This document shows, piece after piece, positions 26,037-33,682 of a stretch of 33,682 bases of DNA; the stretch's first letter is position 1, and the number at the start of each line of letters is the position of its first letter. Location of the stretch: assembly GCA_027623095.1 (NCBI GenBank), contig JAQBVM010000034.1, positions 1 through 33,682 of the forward strand, given 5' to 3'. Source of the stretch: Verrucomicrobiota bacterium (lineage in GTDB: Bacteria; Verrucomicrobiota; Verrucomicrobiia; Limisphaerales; SIBE01). Below the pieces are notes generated by a model. That model did no database searches, was not told the DNA's origin, and saw only the letters and a program-made list of their open reading frames with translations. The position numbers and the translations under genes were made by a program.

Positions 26037-26305
26037 GGCAGAATCTCACCGTTTGGATCAACGGTCTGGGTTCGTAGAAAAGTTAGGGGCGAAGCCGCAA
26101 ACTGGATCGGTTGGTTGATCGTGGTGTCGTCCACGTACGTCTGACTGCTTGTTGAGGTTACCTCAATCGTCGCACTGTCCGTATTAACTCCGAAAACCGT
26201 ATTCCCGCCATTGTCGCTCGCAAGCGTAGCCAGATCCGCAACATTACCGAGCAGTTGAGTATCCCCAGCGCCGGATAGGGTCGGATTATTTCCCGAACCA
26301 TCCAC
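26033..26305 (-). pseudogene. Scrap of a repeat-rich surface/autotransporter-like protein
   Basis: This 90-codon frame has Gly/Asn/Thr/Asp-rich sequence such as NVADLATLASDNGGNTVFGV and SSQTYVDDTTINQPIQFAAS. The pattern resembles a blade of large filamentous or autotransporter-like surface proteins. No neighbouring part of such a gene is present, so it is probably a fragment. It converges with the scrap at 25899-26036. Confidence 0.35.
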
Positions 26306-26322
26306 CGCGTTCCTTGTTTGTG

Positions 26323-26410
26323 CGGGAGGGTGAGACTCCCGTCGAACCCCATCGTGGCAGAATTCCAGGGTTCGGCGGGAGCCTCACCCTCCCATTTTCG
26401 GGGTAACCGG
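26323..26410 (-). repeat. Palindromic repeat R1, copy 2 (88 bp, inverted)
   Basis: This is the inverse of R1 at 20491-20578, with two differences in 88 bases, one at the loop and one in the right stem. It marks the right edge of the accessory block, 104 bp before the ATG of the first antiporter. Confidence 0.9.
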
Positions 26411-26421
26411 GCAGTAGGTGC

Positions 26422-26437
26422 GCGGCCGGTAGGCCGC
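26422..26437. repeat. Short perfect hairpin beside R1 copy 2
   Basis: GCGGCC-GGTA-GGCCGC. It lies 12 bp from R1 copy 2, on the same side as the hairpins beside copy 1. Confidence 0.55.
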
Positions 26438-26513
26438 TTCAGCTTGAATGGTCGGAGGACGTTCGAACGTTGAAGCGCCGAAAAGATTCGGTTGCGGCTT
26501 GCGGCGCCTCCCA

Positions 26514-28196
26514 ATGCTTGGCACCGTTCTTCGCAACGCGGGAACCTCGATCAGATTGAGCCTTTACGACGAATCTTTCATCCAGAGTTTTGGGCTCATC
26601 ATCGCAGCGGCCGCGCTGTTCGTGCTCATTGCGCGAGCCCTTAAGGCGCCTGCGATCATTGCGTACTTGGTTTCCGGACTCCTGATCGGACCGGTGACCG
26701 GTCTCGTGTCCATCTCCGAGCCGATTGACCTGATCGCCAAAGCGGGGATCGCGCTGCTGTTGTTTCTTGTCGGGATTGAGTTGAGCTTTGAGAAACTGGT
26801 GGATCTGGGCAAAACGGCGTTGCTGGCCGGTTTGGGGCAGGTGTTTGGCACTGGCATCCTTGCCTGGTTTCTCGGAGCCCAACTCGGCTTCACCGCGCTG
26901 GAGTCGCTTTTTATCGCGACGTCCCTCACGCTGAGCAGCACCGTAGTCGTTGTCAAACTGCTCAACGACAGTCAAGAACTGGATCAGCCCTATGGCCGGA
27001 TCGCCATCGGAATTCTCCTGTTCCAGGACGTCGTGGTGATCCTGTTCCTAACTCTCCTTTCGGGCTTGGGCCGGGACATGTCTTTTGAAATCGGGACCGT
27101 TGCCAAAGCACTCGGAATCGCTCTGGGAAAAATGGCCCTCCTTTTCGCCGGAGTATTGTTCACTCTGCGGTATCTCCTGGCCCGGCCGTTCGCGTGGGCG
27201 GCGCGATCGCAGGACATGCTGTTTATCTGCAGTCTTGGTTGGTGTTTCATCGTGGTCTCCGCCGCCCACTATTTTCATTTGTCGGAGGAGAGCGGGGCGT
27301 TTCTCGCCGGGATCAGCCTGGCCCAAATGCCGTTCAGTCACGATGTCCAGCACCGCACGCATCCGTTGATGAATTTCTTCGTGGCAGTCTTTTTCGTGAC
27401 GCTTGGAATTCAGATGAATCCAGCGGGTGTCGCCGATGAAGTGGCCGGAGTCGTGTTGTTCGTCTGTTTCGTTCTGGTGGCGAAACCCATTATCATTTTC
27501 GCTCTTCTGATCTGGTTGAAGAGCGGGATTCGGACCGCGTTTTTGTCCGCGGTCGCTTTGTCGCAGGTCAGCGAGTTCTCCTATATTCTTCTCGCACTTG
27601 GAGTGGCCAAAGGAATCATTCAACCCGCGTTGCTGTCCTCCGTTGGTTTCGTGGGGCTCGTGACCATCGCTGTTTCGGCCGTCGCAATCACCAACAACCA
27701 TCGACTGTTCCTTTGGGTTCGGCAGCTCTCTTTCTTCCGTGATGGGACCGAGGCGGGCGCGGAGGGCTCTCAGCGATTCAAACCCAAACGCCACGGCCAC
27801 ATCATTGTCGTGGGGATGAACACGCTTGGCCGGGAAATTGCCCGAAGGCTCAGCGCCCGCGGCGAGCAGGTGCTTGCCATTGACACGGATCCACGAAAGC
27901 TGGCCGGTCTCCCGTGCGAAACAATTCACGGGAATGTGGATTATCTTTCGGTGCTCCAAGAGGTGGATCTGTCGCAGGCGAAACTTCTCGTTTCGGCGCT
28001 GCACATTGAATCCATCAACGAACTCCTCGCATACCGCTGCGACCGGCTGGATATCCCGTGCAGCATCAACGTGACGGACTTGTCGGTCACCGAAGATCTG
28101 TTGGAGCTCAACGTAGATTATCTGATGATGCCGAAGATTGACGGAATCAAGGCTCAAACGCGGGAGCTGAAACGAATGGGAATTCTGCCATCATGA
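26514..28196 (+). CDS. CPA2 cation/proton antiporter with RCK (TrkA-N) domain
   Basis: From ATG at 26514 the product has 560 residues (an upstream ATG at 26448 lies too close to the repeats to be preferred). Twelve or so hydrophobic helices occupy about 15-390, with LLFLVGIELSFEKL, LTLSSTVVVVKLLND and GIQMNP, typical of the Kef/NapA (CPA2) fold. A cytosolic RCK domain follows from about 422 (HIIVVGMNTLGREIARRL and VLAIDTDPRKL), with a nucleotide-binding turn of GxxxxG type. It exchanges K+ or Na+ for H+ at the inner membrane. Its TGA overlaps the ATG of the next gene (ATGA), so the two are coupled and may form a heteromeric transporter. Confidence 0.88.
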   Translation: MLGTVLRNAGTSIRLSLYDESFIQSFGLIIAAAALFVLIARALKAPAIIAYLVSGLLIGPVTGLVSISEPIDLIAKAGIALLLFLVGIELSFEKLVDLGKTALLAGLGQVFGTGILAWFLGAQLGFTALESLFIATSLTLSSTVVVVKLLNDSQELDQPYGRIAIGILLFQDVVVILFLTLLSGLGRDMSFEIGTVAKALGIALGKMALLFAGVLFTLRYLLARPFAWAARSQDMLFICSLGWCFIVVSAAHYFHLSEESGAFLAGISLAQMPFSHDVQHRTHPLMNFFVAVFFVTLGIQMNPAGVADEVAGVVLFVCFVLVAKPIIIFALLIWLKSGIRTAFLSAVALSQVSEFSYILLALGVAKGIIQPALLSSVGFVGLVTIAVSAVAITNNHRLFLWVRQLSFFRDGTEAGAEGSQRFKPKRHGHIIVVGMNTLGREIARRLSARGEQVLAIDTDPRKLAGLPCETIHGNVDYLSVLQEVDLSQAKLLVSALHIESINELLAYRCDRLDIPCSINVTDLSVTEDLLELNVDYLMMPKIDGIKAQTRELKRMGILPS

Positions 28197-29749
28197 CCGA
28201 GCTCACGGTCATGCTCTTGGTGGCGGCATGCGGTTACGCGCTGGCCAGCCGGCTGCGAATTCCGGTGATTCCCATGCTGCTTCTGCTGGGAATCCTCTTG
28301 GGCACGATCCATCCGGTGAGCGATTCGGCGTATCACACCAGTGTTCTTCAGCTTGGGCTGGCTTTTCTGGTTTTCGTATCGGGATTGGAGCTCAACCCCC
28401 GACGGCTCGGGAGTCAGCGAACGGCGGCGCTCTGGGTGGGTTTCGGCCAGTTCCTGGTCATCGGCATCGCCGGATACACCTTCGCTTGGCTCTGCGGATT
28501 CGATTGGAATGCGTCTCTTTACATCGCGTTTGCCACATCCGCGAGTTCGACCCTGGTGGTGGTTCGTTTGCTCAACTCACGCGCGCAAACGTTTGAGCCG
28601 TTTGGACGGCTCGTGACCGGGGTATTGTTGATCCAAGATGGATTGATCATCCTGATCATCATTGTTCTCTCGCGGTTTCCGGAGGGTTTGAGATCGGTCC
28701 TTTCGGGCCTGGGATCGGGCCTGGTGCTAACCGCTTTGGCGCTCATTTGCCAGCGCTGGATCATGCCTTGGATCATCTTGCGCCTGAAGCTCGATGAGGA
28801 AGCCATTCTGCTGGTGATCTTGGCCGCTCTTTTTGCGTTTGTGGGTGTGGCGGATTTTTTGAAAATCCCGATTTTTGTGGGCGCCTTTTTGGCCGGCTTC
28901 GCCTTGTCCCAATTCCCGATCAACGGAATCGTCCGGGCGCCTTTGAATTCCATCTCCGATTTCTTTCTGGCCATTTTCTTTACGGCGCTCGGAGCGATGG
29001 TTTCGCTTCCGGACCCGATTCTTCTCCTCAAAGGAGTCGGGCTAGTGCTTCTGGTCTTAATCGTCACACCGCCTCTTGTGACCGTTCTGTCGGAAAGAAA
29101 CGGACTCTCTTCCCGGTCCGCAATCGAAAGCGGGCTTCTGCTGGCACAAACGAGCGAGTTCTCGCTCGTTCTGGGATTGATCGGCGTCAATGCGGGGCAT
29201 ATCACTTCGCAAGAGTTCAGCATGATCGCGCTGGTTACGGTGATCACGATGATGCTGACGCCGTTTCTGGCCACGGATCGGGTGACGCGCGCGCTGCTTC
29301 ATATCCACCCCATTAGGCGGCGAATCGCACCCAAGTTCGACCTGTCCAACCATGCGTTAGTCCTCGGTTTTGGCGGTGGAGGGATGTGGGTGGTCAAACC
29401 GTTGAAGTCGGCCGGATTCGAGGTGACAGTCGTTGATGACGACCCGGTCGTGATTGGAGAATTATTGCGGCGCAATATCAATTGCATTCTCGGAGATGGA
29501 TCGGATGAGAAGGTCCTTGCACAAGCCGGCGCGCTCCAAGCCAGAATCATTATCGCTTCCATGCGTCGGCTGTCGGAGGCGGAAACAGTCCTGCGATATG
29601 CCAGGAAAATCCCGGTGGTCGTGCGAGTCTTCGAAGAGGAACACGCCGAACACATCCGGCGTTCGGGAGGCGTTCCCATTCTCAACTCCATCGCCGCGGC
29701 GGACACCTTCATGGAATGGTTCGAGAAGAAGATTGCTCCCGCAAAATAG
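28193..29749 (+). CDS. Second CPA2 cation/proton antiporter with RCK domain
   Basis: The product has 518 residues. About 12 membrane helices lie in 1-370 with LAFLVFVSGLELNPRRL, ATSASSTLVVVRLLN and AIFFTALGAMVSL, the CPA2 pattern. The RCK/TrkA-N domain begins at about 382 with ALVLGFGGGGMWVVKPLK, then VTVVDDDPVV, a canonical GxGxxG nucleotide-binding site. It differs in sequence from the upstream antiporter, so it is a paralog and not a duplicate. The overlap (28193-28196) implies equal production of the two. The ion transported is unknown. Confidence 0.88.
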   Translation: MTELTVMLLVAACGYALASRLRIPVIPMLLLLGILLGTIHPVSDSAYHTSVLQLGLAFLVFVSGLELNPRRLGSQRTAALWVGFGQFLVIGIAGYTFAWLCGFDWNASLYIAFATSASSTLVVVRLLNSRAQTFEPFGRLVTGVLLIQDGLIILIIIVLSRFPEGLRSVLSGLGSGLVLTALALICQRWIMPWIILRLKLDEEAILLVILAALFAFVGVADFLKIPIFVGAFLAGFALSQFPINGIVRAPLNSISDFFLAIFFTALGAMVSLPDPILLLKGVGLVLLVLIVTPPLVTVLSERNGLSSRSAIESGLLLAQTSEFSLVLGLIGVNAGHITSQEFSMIALVTVITMMLTPFLATDRVTRALLHIHPIRRRIAPKFDLSNHALVLGFGGGGMWVVKPLKSAGFEVTVVDDDPVVIGELLRRNINCILGDGSDEKVLAQAGALQARIIIASMRRLSEAETVLRYARKIPVVVRVFEEEHAEHIRRSGGVPILNSIAAADTFMEWFEKKIAPAK

Positions 29750-29832
29750 AAGCGGATTCGTATCGTCGGCGGAGTTTTTAACGCACAATAGAATGGCGTC
29801 TCTTGCTCGATGGCCGATGCTTCCCAACGGTC

Positions 29833-29981
29833 GCGGGAGGTCTTCAAGGACTCGTCACGACCTTTTGGCCTGAGAGTCAGGTTCCCGAAATCAGTAACAG
29901 CCACGCCGCCATTTGTGCAATCCGGCACAGCGATTTCTCCGGCATCGGCCGAGAACCGGATCGCCCGAACCATGTTCTTTC
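29833..29981 (-). pseudogene. DUF4007 central scrap (third copy)
   Basis: The minus frame reads KNMVRAIRFSADAGEIAVPD, then NGGVAVTDFGNLTLRPKGRDE, which matches codons about 47-98 of the DUF4007 gene at 25409. Nucleotides are similar at roughly 85-90% by eye. A single base is missing in the GACGAGT-C region, so the frame shifts. No other part of the gene is nearby. It sits between the second antiporter and the DNA glycosylase gene. Confidence 0.75.
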
Positions 29982-30021
29982 AAAAAACGCACTCAACTAA
30001 TAGAATTACCTTCTTGCGCGG

Positions 30022-30669
30022 CTAAAAATTCATGACCAATTTCGTTTCACGGGCCAAATCAACCGCCCGCCAAAGGTACCATGCGGCGGTCGTCCGGTGC
30101 GGTCTCCATCGTTCGCCGTGCTTTTGAACCTGTGCTGGAGTTGGAAGCTTGCGCTTTCGATACACGATCGCGAAGCCGTTGCGAACTCCGTAATCGTGAA
30201 TCGGCAGAACGTCCGGACGTCCCAGTCCAAACATGAGGAACATTTCCACGCTCCAGCGGCCAACGCCCTTAATTTGAGTGAGTCGTTCAATGATGGCTTC
30301 GTCTTCGAGGACTTCGATCTCTTTTCGGCCAGGCACGATGCCCGTGAGTGCCGCTTGCGCAATTGCTTTCACATATCCGGCTTTCGCGCGCGAGAAACCG
30401 ATCCTCCTCAGTTCTTCAAACTCAATTTCCTCAACCTGCTTTGGCGAAGGGAATGCGGCATCGCCGAATAGGTTGATAAACCTCCCGAGGATTGTGGTTG
30501 CCGCTTTTCCATTGAGTTGCTGATGAGCCACAGCTCGAACGAGCGCCTCAAAAGGACTTCGTTTTTTCTCCGGCTTGAGGCTAAACGGACCGACCTGATC
30601 GATGAGCATTGCGAAAGCAGGATCACCATCGGTCAAGCAGATCGGGGTGTGAGAATTTGTTCGTTGCAT
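30022..30669 (-). CDS. DNA-3-methyladenine glycosylase II-like (AlkA/HhH-GPD)
   Basis: The product has 215 residues, the length of the shorter AlkA-type enzymes (no N-terminal AlkA_N domain). Motifs are SPFEALVRAVAHQQLNGKAA, the helix-hairpin-helix ERLTQIKGVGRWSVEMFLMF (about 128-147) and LPIHDYGVRNGF, in which Asp 159 is the catalytic Asp. It removes 3-methyladenine and other alkylated bases from DNA, starting base excision repair. It is monocistronic and convergent with the antiporter pair. Confidence 0.9.
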   Translation of the reverse strand: MQRTNSHTPICLTDGDPAFAMLIDQVGPFSLKPEKKRSPFEALVRAVAHQQLNGKAATTILGRFINLFGDAAFPSPKQVEEIEFEELRRIGFSRAKAGYVKAIAQAALTGIVPGRKEIEVLEDEAIIERLTQIKGVGRWSVEMFLMFGLGRPDVLPIHDYGVRNGFAIVYRKRKLPTPAQVQKHGERWRPHRTTAAWYLWRAVDLARETKLVMNF

Positions 30670-30760
30670 TTTAGAAAATGGCTTTGGCTGATATGAATCA
30701 GCTTGGCGAATCTAAGGAAGCAGCGCAGTTTAAGGAAACTCAAAAAGGAAGAAGAAATAC

Positions 30761-31246
30761 CATGATAGCCAAATTCAAGAAGCCATCGCGCAGAACGGAC
30801 ACACAAAGGTTCTTCTGAAACCGACTATTGCGACGTTGAGCGGCCGCAAGGCCCAAATCGAAATTCCGGAGCAGGGATTCTCTCTCGATGTACTTCCGTC
30901 GGTGGGTGCGGACGGTCATACGATTGAGATGAAGGTTGAGTTTGCACTGAAGAATCCGTCCGGAACGACAACAGCCGGTCCGGCATCGGAACCGAAACAA
31001 CCCACGAGCGTTTCAACCAGTGTGGTCCTCTGGGATGGACAAACCATCGCCTTCGGCGGATTCCCGATGGAGCGAAACGTTACGCGAAATGGGGAAACGT
31101 TGACGGAGAGAAAAAATCTTCAACTCTTTCTCACACCCACAATTGTCGATCCGGCCGGAAACCGTGTGAATACCGATGACAACCGGCCATATAACCCAAA
31201 TGTTGCACCTTTCGCTTCCGAACCTGTCTCCGAACCACAGCCGTAA
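30761..31246 (+). pseudogene. C-terminal fragment of a secretin-like (GspD-type) protein
   Basis: The frame is open from 30734, after a TAA, but has no good start; protein-like sequence begins near 30761. It reads GHTKVLLKPTIATLSGRKAQIEIPEQG, then SVVLWDGQTIAFGGFPM and LQLFLTPTIVDPAGNRVNTDD, ending at 31246. TLSGRKAQI and the TPTIVDPAGNR ending belong to the secretin homology region of type II/III secretion outer-membrane proteins of Verrucomicrobia. The N-domains and the first part of the secretin domain are missing. A start at 30762 with an AAGGAAG site is in another frame and yields only a short peptide. Confidence 0.65.
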
Positions 31247-31360
31247 GTGAAGAAAATCAATCGCAAGTGCTGAAGCGCCGTTGATCCGGGCGCATCTCCG
31301 AATGAGGACAGACCCACCCCTCACTGCCGCCGGGGAGACCGCGCCGATTCTCGTTTCTCT

Positions 31361-31534
31361 CGGTGGGGCGACACTCCGTGAAGCCCTGAATTCTCCTTGT
31401 GGGACGGGCGTCTTGCGAATCGGAGCTGTGGAAACGCCGGACTGCTTGGATGTGTTGGTGTTTCAATTGTGCCTACTCGTTCGGGTTATTCGCCGCAAGG
31501 ATACTCACGGCTCCACAGAGTTTCGCCCCACCGA
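31361..31534. repeat. R2 inverted pair (MITE-like unit of 174 bp)
   Basis: R2 at 31361-31389 and its inverse at 31505-31534 bound 115 bp of unique sequence. The arms match at about 26 of 29 positions. The unit resembles a non-autonomous mobile element with R2 as terminal inverted repeat; single R2 copies at 7045 and 20704 could be solo ends. Confidence 0.6.
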
Positions 31535-31668
31535 ATGGCAGGGGGCCGCATCTCGAATCTAACCAGTTGCAGCATTGGTCCTTAATAGAGCTCTCAAGGG
31601 ATCACCTGCTTTCTTGCTCCTCTCCTCAATTCGATGAGAAAGAAGCAGCCGTTCAGGCGTGTCCTCAT

Positions 31669-31755
31669 TTAGATCGCGATAGTTACGACAACCGAAGCCA
31701 AGACCAAAAACGCCAAAGCGGTCCAAGTTCTTGAGTGCTTGATCGTCGCAAACAT
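31669..31755 (-). CDS. Possible 28-residue single-helix peptide
   Basis: ATG at 31755 gives FATIKHSRTWTALAFLVL, then ASVVVTIAI, a basic start and one hydrophobic helix. No clear ribosome site is seen. It may be a chance ORF. Confidence 0.2.
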   Translation of the reverse strand: MFATIKHSRTWTALAFLVLASVVVTIAI

Positions 31756-31952
31756 GATTTCGGTTCGGATTCCCCGCGCCGCGCCCTCCGCCGAATGTCC
31801 AAGAGGATTCGAATGAAGCGAATGAGTATGTAACCAGGGGATGGTTAAACGATGATTTCTCCTTTCCCCCGATCTTCGTTGCCTTTTCTGTTCTCAACAT
31901 AAGACAAACGCCGCTCCGGACTTCAAAAGACGACTCGTCACCCGCTGGGAAT

Positions 31953-33563
31953 CTAAGGTTCAGATCGCGCCTGAGGCTGACTCCCCAGTGTTTCCATCGC
32001 GGCTTGAACAATCTTCATGTCTTCCGCCGTGGCGCGAATCAAGACGATGCCTGTCAGCGCATTGTAGAATACAACTTTAGTTGTTCGAGTGTTTGGCATC
32101 GGATCGGTCTGCGTGTTCAATGGGAAACCCGGAACTCCAGGCTCGGCCAACCTTAATGCAATCTGCAATCTTTTTGCATCCAGTGAATCCGGCGAATTCA
32201 CTTGAGTTCCCACCTGGATTCCGAAAGCGCTTTCCAATCCCAATGCAAATGTGTTTGTGTCCACGCGGAAGGTCCGCACTTCCAAGACAGGCGTTGAAAT
32301 CGGGGGCGGCGGAAGTCCTGCACGCGAAAGCATGGACGAGAACCGCGACGGAATCGTTCGATTCCCTGCCGCTCCGGAAGCTTGATCCGCCACAGATCCG
32401 ATCGAGAAAATAACGCCATAGTTTTCGACCGAGTATTGGATCGGCTTTTCGGCCACTTTCTTGATCGCGTCGAGCACATCCCGCAGCCGGACGTTTCGCA
32501 AGGGCAAGTTGAATTTCACGATTATGTTGCTCAGGTCGATGTGGTCCGTCGTCGGAACTGTTGCAAGAGTTCCACGCTGATCGAACGGCGCAGCGCCAGC
32601 AATGGGCGAGACTCGAGTGTCGGGATTAAAAATAAAATTCAGCCCATTCCCCTCGGGATCATGGTGCCGCGTCATTTCATCCAGATCCTTTACGACATCC
32701 GAAAATGGAATCGCGTCGTAGAACACCTCGTCGAAAATGATTTGATCCAGCTTGGATTCGATCCGCTCTCTGTCCAGGTCCGAAAGATTCTTCGTAGCAG
32801 CCTGCTCCCTTCCTGGCGGCAGCCCCGACAAACCATATCGCCGCATCAATTCAGGATCCATGACGAAGGCGGGTGTTCCCGGTGCCGCGTGAGGGAATTG
32901 CCCAGGCGCTCCAAAGCCAGAGGAAAAGACCACTCCGTAATTCTCGATCGAATAGTGGATGGGGTGATTCGCCACCGCAACGATCACGTCCAGGACATCC
33001 CGAATCCGGACGTTGCGAAGCGGAGCATTTAATCGCACGAGAACGTCGTTCACATCCATCACCGCCTGTGCCTCGATGAGTTGCCCTGTGAACGGATCGA
33101 TCGGTTCTTGGGCGATTCCGCCGGACGCTGTGTTGCTGATCAGAAAATTGAGTCCGAGCTTTTCGGGATCTCGTTGCCGCGACTCATCGCTCAAGGCCGC
33201 CAAAACTTCCGGCAAAGGAATGCCGTCATAGAACACTTCTTCCAGAATTGTATCCTGAAGTTTCGCACGCACTTTCTCCGAGTTTAAACTGGAACGAATC
33301 GCATCCCGGTTGGAAGGCGGCGGTGTGCGAATCATTGCCGGAGGTTGAAGACCATATCGCTCGAGCATAGCAGGATCGAGCTGACCCGGCGGTTTTAGTC
33401 CGTATCGCTCGAGCATAGCAGGATCGAGCGGGCTCTGGGTTTTCGGAGTTTGCTGGCGAGCGGGAGGCTCCGCGGAGTCTGCCGCGCTTGTTTCCGCGGC
33501 GATGGCGGACACGAGTGCAAGGGTGGACAAAGACTGCCGCAATGATTTGTGTATCGTGCTCAT
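31953..33563 (-). CDS. Exported secretin-like protein with duplicated N-domains
   Basis: From ATG at 33563, behind AAAAGGAGAAA, the product has 536 residues. The upstream ORF extension to 33635 lacks this ribosome site. A signal peptide occupies about 1-27. Two short repeats LDPAMLERYGL follow (near 50-75), with a related PELMRRYGLSG later. Two tandem units of about 150 residues then repeat: EEVFYDGIPLPEVLAAL and DEVFYDAIPFSDVVKDL, each ending in NYGVVFSSG or NYGVIFSIG. The end (VLEVRTFRVDTNTF, KVVFYNALTGIVLIRATAEDM) matches the segment before the secretin pore domain in verrucomicrobial secretins, but no pore domain follows. Either a stand-alone periplasmic subunit or the N-terminal half of a split secretin. 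Confidence 0.75.
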   Translation of the reverse strand: MSTIHKSLRQSLSTLALVSAIAAETSAADSAEPPARQQTPKTQSPLDPAMLERYGLKPPGQLDPAMLERYGLQPPAMIRTPPPSNRDAIRSSLNSEKVRAKLQDTILEEVFYDGIPLPEVLAALSDESRQRDPEKLGLNFLISNTASGGIAQEPIDPFTGQLIEAQAVMDVNDVLVRLNAPLRNVRIRDVLDVIVAVANHPIHYSIENYGVVFSSGFGAPGQFPHAAPGTPAFVMDPELMRRYGLSGLPPGREQAATKNLSDLDRERIESKLDQIIFDEVFYDAIPFSDVVKDLDEMTRHHDPEGNGLNFIFNPDTRVSPIAGAAPFDQRGTLATVPTTDHIDLSNIIVKFNLPLRNVRLRDVLDAIKKVAEKPIQYSVENYGVIFSIGSVADQASGAAGNRTIPSRFSSMLSRAGLPPPPISTPVLEVRTFRVDTNTFALGLESAFGIQVGTQVNSPDSLDAKRLQIALRLAEPGVPGFPLNTQTDPMPNTRTTKVVFYNALTGIVLIRATAEDMKIVQAAMETLGSQPQARSEP

Positions 33564-33682
33564 GTTTTCTCCTTTTCTGTTTTCCGACGGTTCGACCCAG
33601 GCTGTTCCGGCGATTGCGAAGGCCGCGAGTCCCAAAGGGCCGATGCCCTTCGCGAGCCGCGACCAAAGAAGGCGCGGACGGT

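Larger units (their letters stand above)
31247..31952. other. Gene-free stretch with a MITE-like inverted repeat pair
   Basis: I see no convincing gene. The stretch holds the R2 pair (31361-31534) and one 28-codon ORF at 31669-31755 on the minus strand that could encode a single membrane helix. The longer frames here have no family features. Confidence 0.5.

Noticed and set aside
20316..26500. CRISPR array
   Set aside because: The repeats are single palindromic units, not regularly spaced copies with spacers.
27048..28157. Minus-strand ORF of 369 codons
   Set aside because: It is antisense to the first antiporter and has a His/Arg/Gln-rich composition typical of a shadow frame.
28519..29274. 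Minus-strand ORF of 251 codons
   Set aside because: It is antisense to the second antiporter's membrane helices; no family motifs.
31559..32011. Minus-strand ORF of 150 codons
   Set aside because: It spans the secretin-like gene's 3' end and empty sequence in another frame; no motifs, likely chance.

Overview
The window looks like a chromosomal segment of a Verrucomicrobia-type bacterium, most likely of the Pedosphaera/Limisphaera group. This is inferred from gene style, not from a marker gene. The clues are a prepilin-type N-terminus followed by a DUF1559-like body, a sugar dehydrogenase fused to cytochrome c with a DxDxDG linker and a C-terminus ending in FYRVRI, a DUF1573/rhodanese/DoxX group, secretin-like proteins with duplicated N-domains, and many palindromic intergenic repeats. 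No rRNA, tRNA or CRISPR array was found.

Layout. 1-4.2 kb: a pseudopilin gene cut by the window edge, a small unknown gene, a decayed IS91-like element (transposase lacking its HUH segment, next to a tyrosine recombinase split by a stop codon) and a broken integron-integrase-like fragment. 4.2-20.3 kb is ordinary chromosome: a PQQ-type sugar dehydrogenase/cytochrome c, a glycolate oxidase operon glcD-glcF-eda, a deoxyhypusine-synthase-like gene, a 639-codon low-complexity protein, DoxX, rhodanese and DUF1573 genes, then uvrC and a TPR/O-GlcNAc-transferase-like gene. 20.3-26.4 kb is an accessory block bounded by two 88-bp palindromic repeats (86/88 identical) in opposite orientation. 26.4-29.7 kb: two overlapping CPA2 cation/proton antiporters with RCK domains. 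29.7-33.7 kb: another DUF4007 scrap, an AlkA-type DNA glycosylase, a secretin C-terminal scrap, a MITE-like pair of inverted repeats and a secretin-like N-domain protein.

The accessory block is the most interesting part. It holds remains of a DNA phosphorothioation (Dnd-type) locus: a ribbon-helix-helix regulator coupled to an internally deleted DUF4007 gene on the minus strand, and on the plus strand the first 20 codons of a second DUF4007 gene fused by an ATGA overlap to a phosphorothioation-associated methyltransferase that has lost its C-terminus. I see no dndB, dndC, dndD or dndE. Downstream of the DUF4007 gene, in the same direction, lie two unknown small genes, an HNH endonuclease fused to a LexA/S24-like peptidase domain (frameshifted near its start), a HIT-family hydrolase and a decayed gene. 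This reads as a defence operon that has decayed or been mis-assembled at several points. A third DUF4007 fragment lies outside the block at 29.8-30.0 kb, so the gene family has been copied and broken repeatedly here.
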